From the NCBI GenBank assembly GCA_002729515.1, contig PBYF01000075.1, forward strand, positions 1 through 38,749: a stretch of 38,749 nucleotides of DNA. The letters run 5' to 3'. Both the position numbers and the translations under genes were made by a program. The notes beneath the pieces were generated by a model. The model was not told where the DNA came from. It saw nothing but the letters and a program-made list of their open reading frames with translations, and ran no database searches. Origin of the DNA: Deltaproteobacteria bacterium. Lineage in GTDB: Bacteria > Myxococcota_A > UBA9160 > SMWR01. Position 1 is the stretch's first letter. Every line of letters begins with the position of its first letter. This document shows positions 26,123 to 34,716 of this stretch, piece by piece.

Positions 26123-26878
26123 CTAGTCGATTTCCCTTTTGTGACCAGCGGTTTGCGGGATAAGCCAAAGGAAAATCTCGAGGTTTCCCCGGGGTCCCCG
26201 GAGACAACTGTCCGCCTGCCCCGCGGCGCGCCAGCCCAGGAGTTCGGCCGCCTCCTGCACACTCGCTGCCGCTCCGACACGAAGCGCCTCGTCCCGCACC
26301 ACGCCGCCCTTCCCCACCCGCTCACGGCCCACCTCGAATTGCGGCTTCACCAGGATCAGAAGCTCGGCGCATTGCGCCACCGCACGCAGCGCGGGCAGGA
26401 TCCGACGCGCGGAGATGAACGACACGTCCACCGTGACGAGTTCGATCCCATCCGGCACGTCGCCGGGCCCAAGGGTGCGGGCATTGGTGCGTTCGAGCAC
26501 GGTGACGCGCGGGTCTTCACGCAGCGCCGGGTCGAGCTGGCCGTAACCCACGTCTACGCCGACAACGTGCCGGGCGCCCGCTCGAAGCAGACAGTCGGTG
26601 AAGCCACCGGTCGAGGATCCGACGTCGAGACACAGGCGCTCGCGCACGTCGACACCCAGGTCCGCCAAGGCGCCGGCCAGCTTCTCTCCGCCCCGCGATA
26701 CGAAGCGCCGCTCCCCGCCGCGCACCCGCACCTGCGCCTCGGGCTTGACGGCGGTGCCCGGCTTCTCGACCGGAGTGTCGTCCACCAACACGCGGCCCGC
26801 GCGGATCAACGCCTCGGCACGGGTGCGTGTGGGCGCCAATCCCTCCTCGACCAGCCTCCGGTCGAGCCGCGTCCTCAC
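26123..26878 (-). CDS. tlyA: TlyA family rRNA (cytidine-2'-O)-methyltransferase
   Basis: The 251-residue protein combines an N-terminal S4 RNA-binding domain (about 1-60, RLDRRLVEEGLAPTRTRAEA) with a FtsJ-like Rossmann methyltransferase carrying CLDVGSSTGGFTD (83-95) and VVGVDVGYGQLDP. TlyA enzymes 2'-O-methylate cytidines in 16S and/or 23S rRNA; older annotations call them hemolysin A. The VKPQFEVGRERVGKGGVV stretch is family-typical. GTG at 26878 overlaps the dxs stop as GTGA. The dxs-tlyA order is common in bacteria. A promoter for the next genes follows its stop. Confidence 0.93.
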   Translation of the reverse strand: MRTRLDRRLVEEGLAPTRTRAEALIRAGRVLVDDTPVEKPGTAVKPEAQVRVRGGERRFVSRGGEKLAGALADLGVDVRERLCLDVGSSTGGFTDCLLRAGARHVVGVDVGYGQLDPALREDPRVTVLERTNARTLGPGDVPDGIELVTVDVSFISARRILPALRAVAQCAELLILVKPQFEVGRERVGKGGVVRDEALRVGAAASVQEAAELLGWRAAGQADSCLRGPRGNLEIFLWLIPQTAGHKREID

Positions 26879-28761
26879 CGCGCCAGAAGCTGGCGAACTG
26901 CGGTGGCGATGCCCTCGGGATCGAAACCGAAAGCGGCCTTCTGGGTGCCCGGGTCACCATGCTCGACTACAGCGTCGGGGATCGCGAGACAGCGCACCGG
27001 AACGCTCACACCCGACGCGGCCAGCAGTTCGAGTACAGCCGCGCCGAAGCCACCCTGCACCGAGTGTTCCTCCACGGTGAGAAGTACGCCGCAGCGCCGA
27101 GCCAGATCGAGGATGCGCTCGGCGTCGAGCGGTTTGGCGAAGCGGGCGTTGAGAACCGCCACCCGCAAGCCATCGCCGCCCAGTTCGACCGCCGCCTCGA
27201 CCGCCGGATGCACGAGTGTCCCGAGCGCCAGAATCGCCGCATCGTCTCCGTCGCGCAGCAACTCCGCCTCGCCCAGGGGCACGGCCTTGATCTCGGGATC
27301 CAGCGGCACTCCAAAGCCGCCCCCGCGCGGGAAACGCAGCGCAGCGGGTCCCCGATGCTCCACCGCGGTGCGGAGCATGTGTTGGAGTTCGTTCTCGTCC
27401 TTGGGCGCCATCACGACCATATTCGGGAGCGCCCGCAGATAGGCCACGTCGTAGAAGCCCTGGTGGGTAGATCCGTCCGCACCCACGATGCCCGCCCGGT
27501 CGATCGCGAAGGTGACGTCCAGGTTCTGGAGACAGACGTCGTGCGCCACCTGATCGAAGGCGCGCTGGAGAAAGGTCGAGTAGATGGCCGGCACGGGCTT
27601 CATTCCCTCGCAGGCCAGGCCGGCTGCGAAGGTGACGGCGTGTTGCTCGGCGATACCCACATCGTAGAAGCGTTCGGGAAACACCTCCGCAAAACGGGAG
27701 AGTCCGGTTCCGTCTGCCATGGCCGCCGTGATCGCGACGATGCGTTCGTCATCCCGGGCGAGCCGGATCAGGGTCTCCGCGAAGACGTCCTGATACTTGG
27801 GCGGGCCGGGCCGGCGGGGGGCGAACTCGCCCGACACCGGATCGAAGACGCCGACACCGTGGTACTTGACTGGATCCTGCTCGGCGGCTTCGTAGCCGTG
27901 GCCCTTGGCGGTGAGCGCGTGAACCAGTACGGGCCCGTCGCCGTTGCGGATCATCTGTCGAACGTTCTCGAAGGTCTCGAGCACCACCTCGAGCCGGTGA
28001 CCCTGAATCGGACCCACGTAGCGAAAGCCCAGCGCCTCGAATAGGAGGCCGGGCGAGAAGAAGACCTTCAGAGATTCCTCGGCCTTCTGCGCCCACTGCA
28101 CCATGTCGCCCGGCAGCGTGTCGAGGAACTCCTTGGCCCAGCCCTTGAGACGCCGGGCCATCGGGTTCGACAGCTTGCGGGAGAGATACGACGACAGCGC
28201 CCCAACGTTGGGCGAAATCGACATCTCGTTGTCATTGAGTACCACCACCAGGTTTTTCTGCTTCAGATCACCCGCGTGGTTCAACGCCTCGAATGCCATC
28301 CCCGCCGTCATGCCGCCGTCGCCGATCAGCGCGATCGCTGCGCGATCGCTTCCCATGTGCTGCATCGCCCGGGCCATACCGAGCGCTGCGGAGATGGAGG
28401 TGCCGGCGTGACCGGCGCCGAAGTGGTCGTAGGGCGATTCCGCGCGGCGCAGGAATTTGGCGATGCCATCCGGTTTGCCGATGCGACCGAAGTCCTCGCG
28501 ACGTCCGGTCAGCATCTTGTGCGGATAGCCCTGGTGTCCAACGTCGAGGACGAGGCGGTCTTCCGGGGTGTCGAATACGGCGTGGATCCCGGTAATGAGT
28601 TCGACGGCGCCAAGACTCGAGGCCAGGTGACCGCCCGTGCGCGACACGCGCTCGACGATTTCTTCCCGGAGTTCCGCCGCCACCTGGGGCAGAGCCTCCC
28701 TCGGCAGGCGTCGCAGATCCTCCGGGCAGTGGATCCCGGGCAGGAGCTTCTCGGCCGTCAT
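26875..28761 (-). CDS. dxs: 1-deoxy-D-xylulose-5-phosphate synthase
   Basis: The 628-residue thiamine-diphosphate enzyme condenses pyruvate and glyceraldehyde-3-phosphate into DXP, the first step of the MEP isoprenoid pathway. Motifs are TGGHLASSLGAVE (42-54), the TPP/Mg site IGDGGMTAGM (146-155) with NDNEMSISPN (176-185), and in the second half the catalytic-glutamate region DVGIAEQHAVTFAAGLA. Length equals typical Dxs. ATG at 28761 overlaps the prenyltransferase stop (ATGA). It supplies precursor to the prenyl diphosphate synthase encoded just upstream, a widely conserved xseA-xseB-ispA-dxs-tlyA order. Confidence 0.97.
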   Translation of the reverse strand: MTAEKLLPGIHCPEDLRRLPREALPQVAAELREEIVERVSRTGGHLASSLGAVELITGIHAVFDTPEDRLVLDVGHQGYPHKMLTGRREDFGRIGKPDGIAKFLRRAESPYDHFGAGHAGTSISAALGMARAMQHMGSDRAAIALIGDGGMTAGMAFEALNHAGDLKQKNLVVVLNDNEMSISPNVGALSSYLSRKLSNPMARRLKGWAKEFLDTLPGDMVQWAQKAEESLKVFFSPGLLFEALGFRYVGPIQGHRLEVVLETFENVRQMIRNGDGPVLVHALTAKGHGYEAAEQDPVKYHGVGVFDPVSGEFAPRRPGPPKYQDVFAETLIRLARDDERIVAITAAMADGTGLSRFAEVFPERFYDVGIAEQHAVTFAAGLACEGMKPVPAIYSTFLQRAFDQVAHDVCLQNLDVTFAIDRAGIVGADGSTHQGFYDVAYLRALPNMVVMAPKDENELQHMLRTAVEHRGPAALRFPRGGGFGVPLDPEIKAVPLGEAELLRDGDDAAILALGTLVHPAVEAAVELGGDGLRVAVLNARFAKPLDAERILDLARRCGVLLTVEEHSVQGGFGAAVLELLAASGVSVPVRCLAIPDAVVEHGDPGTQKAAFGFDPEGIATAVRQLLAR

Positions 28762-29591
28762 TCCTTCCTCCGCAGGGCGAAGAGCCCGAGGCCGCGCAGA
28801 GCCTCGGCCCGGCTCCCGAACGGCGCAAGCTCCACGAGCGCCTGCTCGAGCAGCTCCTCCCCGCGCGCCCGGGCAGCGTCCTCCCCCACCAACGTGACCA
28901 GCGAGCAGCCGCCCTCGCCCACGTCGATCAGATCATCGGCGATCTGGAATGCCACACCGATCCGACCCCCGAAAGCGCGTAGCTGTTCCACCTGCTCGTC
29001 CGTAGCGCCGCCGAGCATCGCACCCCCGACGATCGCAGCGACGATGAGCGCTGCGGTCTTCCGCGTGTGAATCGACTCCACCAGCGCAACGTCCGCAGCT
29101 TCGAGATCGAATGCGAGATCGCTCGCCTGCCCGCCCACCAGCGCGCTCGCACCGGCGGCACGCGCCAGTTCCCGCGCCGCGGCGGCCCGGCGGGCGAGAT
29201 CACCCCCAGGCGCGAGCACGACCTCGAACGCCAGGGACAGGAGGGCATCGCCCGCGAGCACCGCCGTGGCCTCGTCGAAGGCCACGTGCACCGTGGGCCG
29301 GCCGCGGCGCTCATCGTCGTCGTCCATGCAGGGCAGGTCGTCGTGCACCAGGGACCAGGTGTGGACCAGTTCGACAGCGACGGCGAGCGGCAGGGCCTCC
29401 TCCGGCGCAGCCCCCACGGCCTCGGCCGCCGCAAGGGCCAGGCCCGGTCGCAGACGCTTGCCACCCGGAAAGACCAGGTGGCGCATGGCGGCGTGGAGGC
29501 GCTCGGGCGACTCGCTCGCGGCCGGCAGCGCGACGTCGAGTCGGGCATCGACGAGCGAGGCGCAGTCGACGAGGTAGCCGCGCGGATCCAC
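28758..29591 (-). CDS. ispA: short-chain polyprenyl diphosphate synthase (IspA-like)
   Basis: The 277-residue protein has GGKRLRP (43-49), the first Asp-rich motif DDLPCMD (84-90) with RRGRPTVH, and the second, FQIADDLID (215-223). It would condense isopentenyl diphosphate with allylic substrates to geranyl or farnesyl diphosphate. After the second motif the usual G-K-x-x-G-x-D...G-K-x-T/S stretch seems to be missing: the sequence passes from IDVGEGG directly to CSLVTLVGEDAARARGEELL, roughly 16 residues shorter than typical. That may change activity or be an adaptation. GTG at 29591 overlaps the xseB stop by one base, and the stop overlaps dxs. Confidence 0.87.
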   Translation of the reverse strand: MDPRGYLVDCASLVDARLDVALPAASESPERLHAAMRHLVFPGGKRLRPGLALAAAEAVGAAPEEALPLAVAVELVHTWSLVHDDLPCMDDDDERRGRPTVHVAFDEATAVLAGDALLSLAFEVVLAPGGDLARRAAAARELARAAGASALVGGQASDLAFDLEAADVALVESIHTRKTAALIVAAIVGGAMLGGATDEQVEQLRAFGGRIGVAFQIADDLIDVGEGGCSLVTLVGEDAARARGEELLEQALVELAPFGSRAEALRGLGLFALRRKE

Positions 29592-29890
29592 TACTCCTCG
29601 GCCTCCTGCGCGTCATCCGTGCCCTCGAAGGGGCGCACGAGCCACTTCTCACCGTCGCGCACCAGTTCTTCGATGCGCCGCTCGGCAGTGTCTAGCTCAC
29701 CGGCACAGCGCCGAGTGAGCGCCACCCCCTTCTCGAAGGCAGCGAGCGCATCCTCGAGGGGCAGATCTCCCTGTTCGAGGCGATCGACGATGGCCTCGAG
29801 AGCTTCGAGCGCCTGCTCGAAACTCGTCTCCTCCGCGGCCTCCGCCCCGTCCTCGGCTTCGGAAGCGAGTTTTCGCTTGGCACGTCCCAC
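29591..29890 (-). CDS. xseB: exodeoxyribonuclease VII small subunit
   Basis: The 99-residue protein has the family core TSFEQALEALEAIVDRLEQG and DLPLEDALAAFEKGVALTRR (about 22-61), a two-helix hairpin that binds the XseA subunit. The acidic N- and C-terminal tails are longer than in the roughly 80-residue E. coli protein. Exonuclease VII degrades single-stranded DNA to oligonucleotides in both directions and contributes to repair. The GTG start at 29890 follows the xseA stop by nine bases. It lies between xseA and ispA, as in many Proteobacteria. Confidence 0.9.
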   Translation of the reverse strand: MGRAKRKLASEAEDGAEAAEETSFEQALEALEAIVDRLEQGDLPLEDALAAFEKGVALTRRCAGELDTAERRIEELVRDGEKWLVRPFEGTDDAQEAEE

Positions 29891-29899
29891 CCGCGGAAG

Positions 29900-31186
29900 C
29901 TACCTCGACTCCACCGATTCGACGACCGCCCGAAGCACAGCGCTCGCCACACGCACGGAGAGCTGTTCGCCCGCTTCCACGTCGGCCACGCCGCGCACGA
30001 TGGCACCATCGCGCTCGCGACGCACCAGCGCGTAGCCACGGCCGAGCACGGCGAGTGGCGAGAGGCTCTCCAGCCGGGCGGCGGATTCGGCAAGCGACGA
30101 TCTCGAACGGGCCAGGCGCGCTTGCACGGCCCGGGGCAGCCCGGGGGCAGCCGTCGCCACGCGTGCGCGCCGCGCCCCGAGCCCCGCGACCAACTCGCGC
30201 GGCAACGCTCGGCCGAGTTCGGCCAGCCGCGCACGCCGCGCCGCTAGACGTGCGGTCGGCGAGAGCATACGGACCGCATCTCGCTCGCGGCCCAGCCGCG
30301 CAGCCGCACGCTCGAGCACAGATCCCATCGCCCGCCCGAGACGACCCCAGTCGCGGTGCAGGAGTCTGCGCAGCTCAGCGCGGTCCGGTGCCACCAACTC
30401 GGCCGCAGCCGACGGCGTTGGCGCCCGGCAATCCGCCACGAGGTCCGCGATGCTGACGTCCACTTCGTGACCCACGCCACTGACCACCGGCACCGGTGCA
30501 GCGGCAATGGCGCGCGCCACGGCCTCGGTATTGAAGGCCGCCAGGTCCTCGAGCGAGCCGCCCCCGCGCACCAGCAGCACGACGTCGACGTCGCCGTGGG
30601 TCCAGAGCGCTTCGAGCGCCCGCACGATCTCGAACTCGGCGCCCAGGCCCTGGACCCGTGTGGGCGCCAGCCGAATCGGAAGCGCGGGGCAACGCCGTCG
30701 CGTCACCTCCAGCACGTCGCGCAGCGCCGCGCTCGTGGAGGACGCCACCACCCCGATGCGCCGCGGCCCGGCGGGCAGCGCCCGCTTGCGCTCGGGGTCG
30801 AATAGGCCCTCGGCCTCGAGGCGGCGGCGCAGCTGGTCGAAAGCCAGTCGCAGCGCGCCATCACCCCTTGGCTCCAGCTCTCGCACCACGACCTGGAGAT
30901 CACCCCGCGGCTCGTAGACCGTGATGTCGCCGTAGACGAGTACCTCGAGTCCGTTCTCCGGCTCGAAGGCCAGACGACGCGCCGCGCTGCGGAAGAGCGC
31001 CGCGCGTATCTGGCCGTTGTCGTCCTTTAGGGTGAAGTAGGTGTGACCCGAGGAGGCGCGATGCAGGTTGCTCACCTCGCCCACGATCCAGACGCGACCC
31101 ACCCGTTCTTCGAGCAGCCCGCGCAGGCTTGCGAGCAGGTCGCCGACGGCGTAGACGGGAACCGCGGGAGAGGCCGGCTCGGCCAC
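29900..31186 (-). CDS. xseA: exodeoxyribonuclease VII large subunit
   Basis: The 428-residue catalytic subunit begins with an OB-fold (VWIVGEVSNLHRASSGHTYF, about 26-45), followed by the nuclease core with GPRRIGVVASSTSAALRDVL, VLLVRGGGSLEDLAAFN and PVVSGVGHEVDVSIADLVAD, all diagnostic. The long C-terminal coiled-coil region ends LGRGYALVRRERDGAIV. I chose GTG at 31186, five bases after the ctpA stop; an earlier start at 31267 would add 27 low-complexity residues and overlap ctpA. With XseB it forms the single-strand-specific exonuclease VII. Confidence 0.93.
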   Translation of the reverse strand: MAEPASPAVPVYAVGDLLASLRGLLEERVGRVWIVGEVSNLHRASSGHTYFTLKDDNGQIRAALFRSAARRLAFEPENGLEVLVYGDITVYEPRGDLQVVVRELEPRGDGALRLAFDQLRRRLEAEGLFDPERKRALPAGPRRIGVVASSTSAALRDVLEVTRRRCPALPIRLAPTRVQGLGAEFEIVRALEALWTHGDVDVVLLVRGGGSLEDLAAFNTEAVARAIAAAPVPVVSGVGHEVDVSIADLVADCRAPTPSAAAELVAPDRAELRRLLHRDWGRLGRAMGSVLERAAARLGRERDAVRMLSPTARLAARRARLAELGRALPRELVAGLGARRARVATAAPGLPRAVQARLARSRSSLAESAARLESLSPLAVLGRGYALVRRERDGAIVRGVADVEAGEQLSVRVASAVLRAVVESVESR

Positions 31187-31191
31187 CGGGT

Positions 31192-32580
31192 TCAGGGAAC
31201 GTCGCTGGCGCGGGCCTGAAGCGCGGTCTCGGCGGGCTCCTTGCGCAGCCGCTCGAAGTAGGTCCAACTCTTCAGCACATCGACCGCACGCACGAGTTGT
31301 AGGTCTTTGCCCTGATCGAGCTTCCCGGCGACACGATCCGACTCCTCGACCTCGGGATCCGCATCGTCATGGGTAAAGTGGCCCTCCAGGTCAGTTTCGC
31401 GCAGACGGCGCGGGGCATCCTCGACCGCGGCGACGACCGGCAACGGCGTCACCGGAATGTCCGGAGTGATCCCCACCTCCTGGATCGAGCGACCGCCCGG
31501 CGTGTAGTAGAGCGCCGTGGTCAGGCGCAGGCCCGCCTGGTTCTCGAGCGGGTAGACCGTCTGCACGGAACCTTTGCCGAATGTCTCCACGCCCACCACC
31601 AACGCGCGGTTGTGATCCTGCAGCGCTCCCGCCACGATCTCCGACGCACTGGCGGTTCCCTCGTTGACGAGCACCACGATCGGATAGCTCGGCTCGGTGC
31701 CGGTCTCGTGGGCCCGGAACTCGTGGCGCTGGGTCTCGACGCGACCCTTCGTGTACACGACGAGTCCTTCGGAAAGCCACGAGTCGGCGACCTTCACCGC
31801 CTGATCGAGCAGCCCACCGGGATTGTCTCGCACGTCGATCACCAGGCCCTGGAACCCGCCCGGCGCCTCCTCATGGAGTTCTTCGAGCGCTTTGCGGAGA
31901 TCGTTGATCGTGCGCTCCTGGAAGGCCCGGATTCGCACGTACGCGTAGCCCGGTTCGAGCATGCGCCCCGTGACCGATTGCACCTTCACCACGTCCCGGG
32001 TGATGGCAAACGGCTCCGGCCTGTCGAATCCCTCCCGGAAAATATCGATGGTGATCTTCGATCCCTTCTTGCCGCGCATCAGGCTGACAGCATCGAAGAG
32101 CGTCATGTTCTTCGTGCTGCGGCACTTCTCTTCCTCCCAGCTCTCGGGCACCTCGGTGGGGCAGATCGCGGTGATCTGGTCCTGCGCCTTGATGCCGGCG
32201 CGCTGGGCAGGCGTGCCGTCGATCGGCGCCACCACCTGGATGAAGCCGTCCTTGCGCTTGGTGATTTCGATGCCGAGGCCGTGGAACTCGCCCTTCGTGT
32301 CGACCTGCATCTCCTTGTAGGCCTCGGGCTCGAGGAAAGTGGAATGCGGGTCGAGTTCGAGAAGCATGCCCTGCACGGCTCCGTGGACGAGCGTGCGCTC
32401 ATCAACCTCTTCGACGTAGTTGCGCCGCACCAGGTTGAGCACGTTGGTGAAGAGGCTGAGATCGTCGTAACGGGTGGACGCCGCGACACCCCCCATCGCG
32501 CCAACCAGGACCACGGTCGCCAGTGCCACGGTGACGCCCACCGTAAAGCTCAGCAGGTTGCGAAACCGAGGCGCGCGCAT
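31192..32580 (-). CDS. C-terminal processing peptidase (S41, CtpA-like)
   Basis: The 462-residue protease has an N-terminal signal or anchor helix (LLSFTVGVTVALATVVLVG), a PDZ domain (about 90-200, GLGIEITKRKDGFIQVVAPI) and the S41 catalytic domain. The serine motif NEGTASASEI lies at about 306-315 and the catalytic lysine is K336 in FGKGSVQT. Ctp proteases degrade or trim periplasmic proteins and in several bacteria process peptidoglycan hydrolases or their activators. ATG at 32580 has AGGAGA six bases upstream; an ATG at 32610 precedes that site. It follows the EnvC-like gene, a common arrangement that suggests a role in cell-wall remodelling. Confidence 0.92.
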   Translation of the reverse strand: MRAPRFRNLLSFTVGVTVALATVVLVGAMGGVAASTRYDDLSLFTNVLNLVRRNYVEEVDERTLVHGAVQGMLLELDPHSTFLEPEAYKEMQVDTKGEFHGLGIEITKRKDGFIQVVAPIDGTPAQRAGIKAQDQITAICPTEVPESWEEEKCRSTKNMTLFDAVSLMRGKKGSKITIDIFREGFDRPEPFAITRDVVKVQSVTGRMLEPGYAYVRIRAFQERTINDLRKALEELHEEAPGGFQGLVIDVRDNPGGLLDQAVKVADSWLSEGLVVYTKGRVETQRHEFRAHETGTEPSYPIVVLVNEGTASASEIVAGALQDHNRALVVGVETFGKGSVQTVYPLENQAGLRLTTALYYTPGGRSIQEVGITPDIPVTPLPVVAAVEDAPRRLRETDLEGHFTHDDADPEVEESDRVAGKLDQGKDLQLVRAVDVLKSWTYFERLRKEPAETALQARASDVP

Positions 32581-32585
32581 GGAAT

Positions 32586-32591
32586 TCTCCT
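32586..32591 (-). promoter_or_regulatory. Shine-Dalgarno AGGAGA deciding the ctpA start
   Basis: AGGAGA lies just ahead of the ATG at 32580 and within the frame of the upstream ATG at 32610, so it favours the shorter N-terminus. The 91-base gap back to the EnvC-like stop holds no other clear signal. Confidence 0.6.
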
Positions 32592-32671
32592 GCAAGTCAT
32601 TGGCATTCAAAGAGCTTTCGGCGCCTTCGCCGGCCGGCTTGAACGCCTCTAGAGTCTACCACCTGCGCCGC

Positions 32672-33814
32672 CTACTGCAGCCAGTCGGCCGGATCGAGCG
32701 CCTCGCCACCCCTTCGCACTTCGAAGTAAACGCGCGGACCCGAGAGCGAGCCGGTCTCGCCGACCCTCCCGATGCGCTGACGCCGGGCCACGGTATCGCC
32801 AACGGCAACATCAAAGGCATCGAGGTGTCCCGTGACGGTGAAGTACCCCTCGCCGTGGTCCAGGATCACGAGGCGCCCATAGCCGCGAAACCAGCCCGCA
32901 AAACGCACGCTGCCCGGTGCAACCGCCTCGACCGGCGTACCGTGGCGCGCATCGAAGACGACACCGGGGTGAAAGGTCTGCGTGCCGAACTCCGCATCCA
33001 CCTGGCGACCGTAGCCGCGCACGATCTCACCCTCGACCGGCGGCGCGAGCGCGCGCCTGAGACTCGTGAACGGCGGCCCGTTCAACTTCCCGGGAGAGCC
33101 CAGCACATTGGCCCCCAATGACGCGAGCGTCGCCTCGAGCGCCTGCGCCGCCTTTTCGAGTTCCACCAGCGCGCTGCGCTCACGGGTCCGATCGGCGTGC
33201 AGGCGCGCCACCAACCGCCGCTTGCGGGTGCGCTCCGAGACGAGTTCAGCGGATTTGCGCTCGAGATCGGACTCCGCGGTTTCGAGACGCTCGGACGAGG
33301 CGCTGGCGCGGGCTCGCGCGAGGTTCAGATCCGCAACTTCGGTGCGGAATCGGGCCAGCAAATCGACATCGCGACGCAGCAACCTCCGGAGCGCCGAGAC
33401 CCGCGAGAGGAAGTCCATCAGATCCGCTGCGGCGAAGAGCACACGCACGCCGCCGAGTTCGCCTGCGCGATAGAGCGCGACGGCGCGTGCGCGGAGGGCG
33501 CGCCGGGTCGCCGCAAGTCGTTGCTCGACCTCGCCCGCCTCCGCCTCCAGCGCGGACAACTCCCGACGTGCGCCCGCTGCGGCGCGCTGCGCCCCGGACA
33601 CCTCGCGGGCCAGCAGTTCAGCGGTGCGGTCGAGGGCCTCGATTGCCTCGAGCAACCCCCGCTCATCGCGCTCGTAGCTCGCGACGCGGTCTCGGCTCTC
33701 GCGGATCGCCTCACGCAGCGCTTCCAGATCCGCCTCGCGATCCGCGTGCGCCGAGGGCACGGCGGCTACGACGACAGCGAGCAACACCCACGCGACGCGC
33801 GATCCCGTGTTCAT
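32672..33814 (-). CDS. EnvC-like murein hydrolase activator (degenerate LytM/M23 domain)
   Basis: The 380-residue protein has a signal peptide (cleavage near AHA-DR, residue 24), a long coiled coil rich in Glu, Arg and Ala (about 26-215), and a C-terminal LytM/M23 domain (VEGEIVRGYG to the end). Metal-site positions are changed: FHPGVVFDAR replaces the H-x-G-x-D pattern, and GPRVYFEVRR replaces the H-x-H motif. As in E. coli EnvC, this points to an inactive peptidase that activates amidases. ATG at 33814 overlaps the ftsX stop (ATGA). FtsEX is known to control EnvC across the membrane, so the order ftsE-ftsX-envC is strong contextual support. Confidence 0.9.
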   Translation of the reverse strand: MNTGSRVAWVLLAVVVAAVPSAHADREADLEALREAIRESRDRVASYERDERGLLEAIEALDRTAELLAREVSGAQRAAAGARRELSALEAEAGEVEQRLAATRRALRARAVALYRAGELGGVRVLFAAADLMDFLSRVSALRRLLRRDVDLLARFRTEVADLNLARARASASSERLETAESDLERKSAELVSERTRKRRLVARLHADRTRERSALVELEKAAQALEATLASLGANVLGSPGKLNGPPFTSLRRALAPPVEGEIVRGYGRQVDAEFGTQTFHPGVVFDARHGTPVEAVAPGSVRFAGWFRGYGRLVILDHGEGYFTVTGHLDAFDVAVGDTVARRQRIGRVGETGSLSGPRVYFEVRRGGEALDPADWLQ

Positions 33815-34716
33815 GACCTCAGGCCGCCGGCCAGCGCACCGCCGGCGCCCAGCAGGCCCAGGAATGCACCGCTTCCCACCAGCGCCAGCGCCTGCTCACC
33901 GCTGAAGAAGTTCGGGACGGCGCCCCCCAGTACGAGTTCGAGTCCGAATGCGAAGCCCGGAAGCCCCAGGCTGAAGAGTCCGAAGAGGAGCGCCAGTGCC
34001 ACCGCGCCACCGGCCGCGCCCTGGAGCAACCCCTCCAGCAGGAAGGGCACCCGCACGAAACCGGGGCTCGCCCCAACCAGGGAGAGGATCTCGATCTCGT
34101 CGCGGCGGGCCACCACTGCCAGCCGGATCGTATTCGCCACGATGAGCAGCGTCGCGACCGCGAGGATTGCGCCGAGGCCCACACCGAGACCCCGCACGAG
34201 CGCCAGAGCCCGCAGGTAACCCTCGACCCAGTCGTGTCCCGACATGAGGTCCTCCACTCCCTCGAGTCCGTCGAGCGACTCGACCACCACGGTCATCCCC
34301 TCGGCGCTCTGGCGCGCGGGAACCAGCGTGATTTCGAGCGACGCGGGCAGCGGGTTCTCGCCCAGTCCGTCCAGGTAGGCGGCACCGTGCGCCACGCCCG
34401 AGCGAAAACGTTCGAACGCCTCCTGCTCGGACACCAGGCGTACGGCTGCCACGCCTTCGACGCTATGCGCCAGATCTGCCAACTCCCGCTGGCGCTGCAC
34501 GGACAGGCCCGGCTCGAGATAGGCCGTCACATGGAGATCTCCGCCAAAGCGTTCGAGCAATCCCTCCATGTTGAACAACAGCAGCGCGAACACACCCACC
34601 AGCACGAGACATACCGCGATCGTGGCGACCGCCACGGCGCTCGTCACGGGGCTCGCAGAGATGCCGCGCAGCGCCGTGCGCCCGAAGTAGAGCGAGCGTG
34701 TGGCGAGCCGCGTCAT
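33811..34716 (-). CDS. ftsX: cell division ABC transporter permease FtsX
   Basis: The 301-residue protein shows the FtsX layout: a cytoplasmic N-terminus, a first helix (VAVATIAVCLVLVGVFALLL), a periplasmic domain of about 110 residues and three more helices in the C-terminal half. The conserved cytoplasmic loop ARRDEIEILSLVGASPGFV (RxxEIxIMKLVGA type) is typical. FtsX transmits ATP-dependent changes of FtsE to periplasmic peptidoglycan hydrolases or their activators at the septum. ATG at 34716 overlaps the ftsE stop (ATGA); a longer start at 34770 is unlikely because it overlaps ftsE by 58 bases. Its stop overlaps the EnvC-like start. Confidence 0.93.
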   Translation of the reverse strand: MTRLATRSLYFGRTALRGISASPVTSAVAVATIAVCLVLVGVFALLLFNMEGLLERFGGDLHVTAYLEPGLSVQRQRELADLAHSVEGVAAVRLVSEQEAFERFRSGVAHGAAYLDGLGENPLPASLEITLVPARQSAEGMTVVVESLDGLEGVEDLMSGHDWVEGYLRALALVRGLGVGLGAILAVATLLIVANTIRLAVVARRDEIEILSLVGASPGFVRVPFLLEGLLQGAAGGAVALALLFGLFSLGLPGFAFGLELVLGGAVPNFFSGEQALALVGSGAFLGLLGAGGALAGGLRS

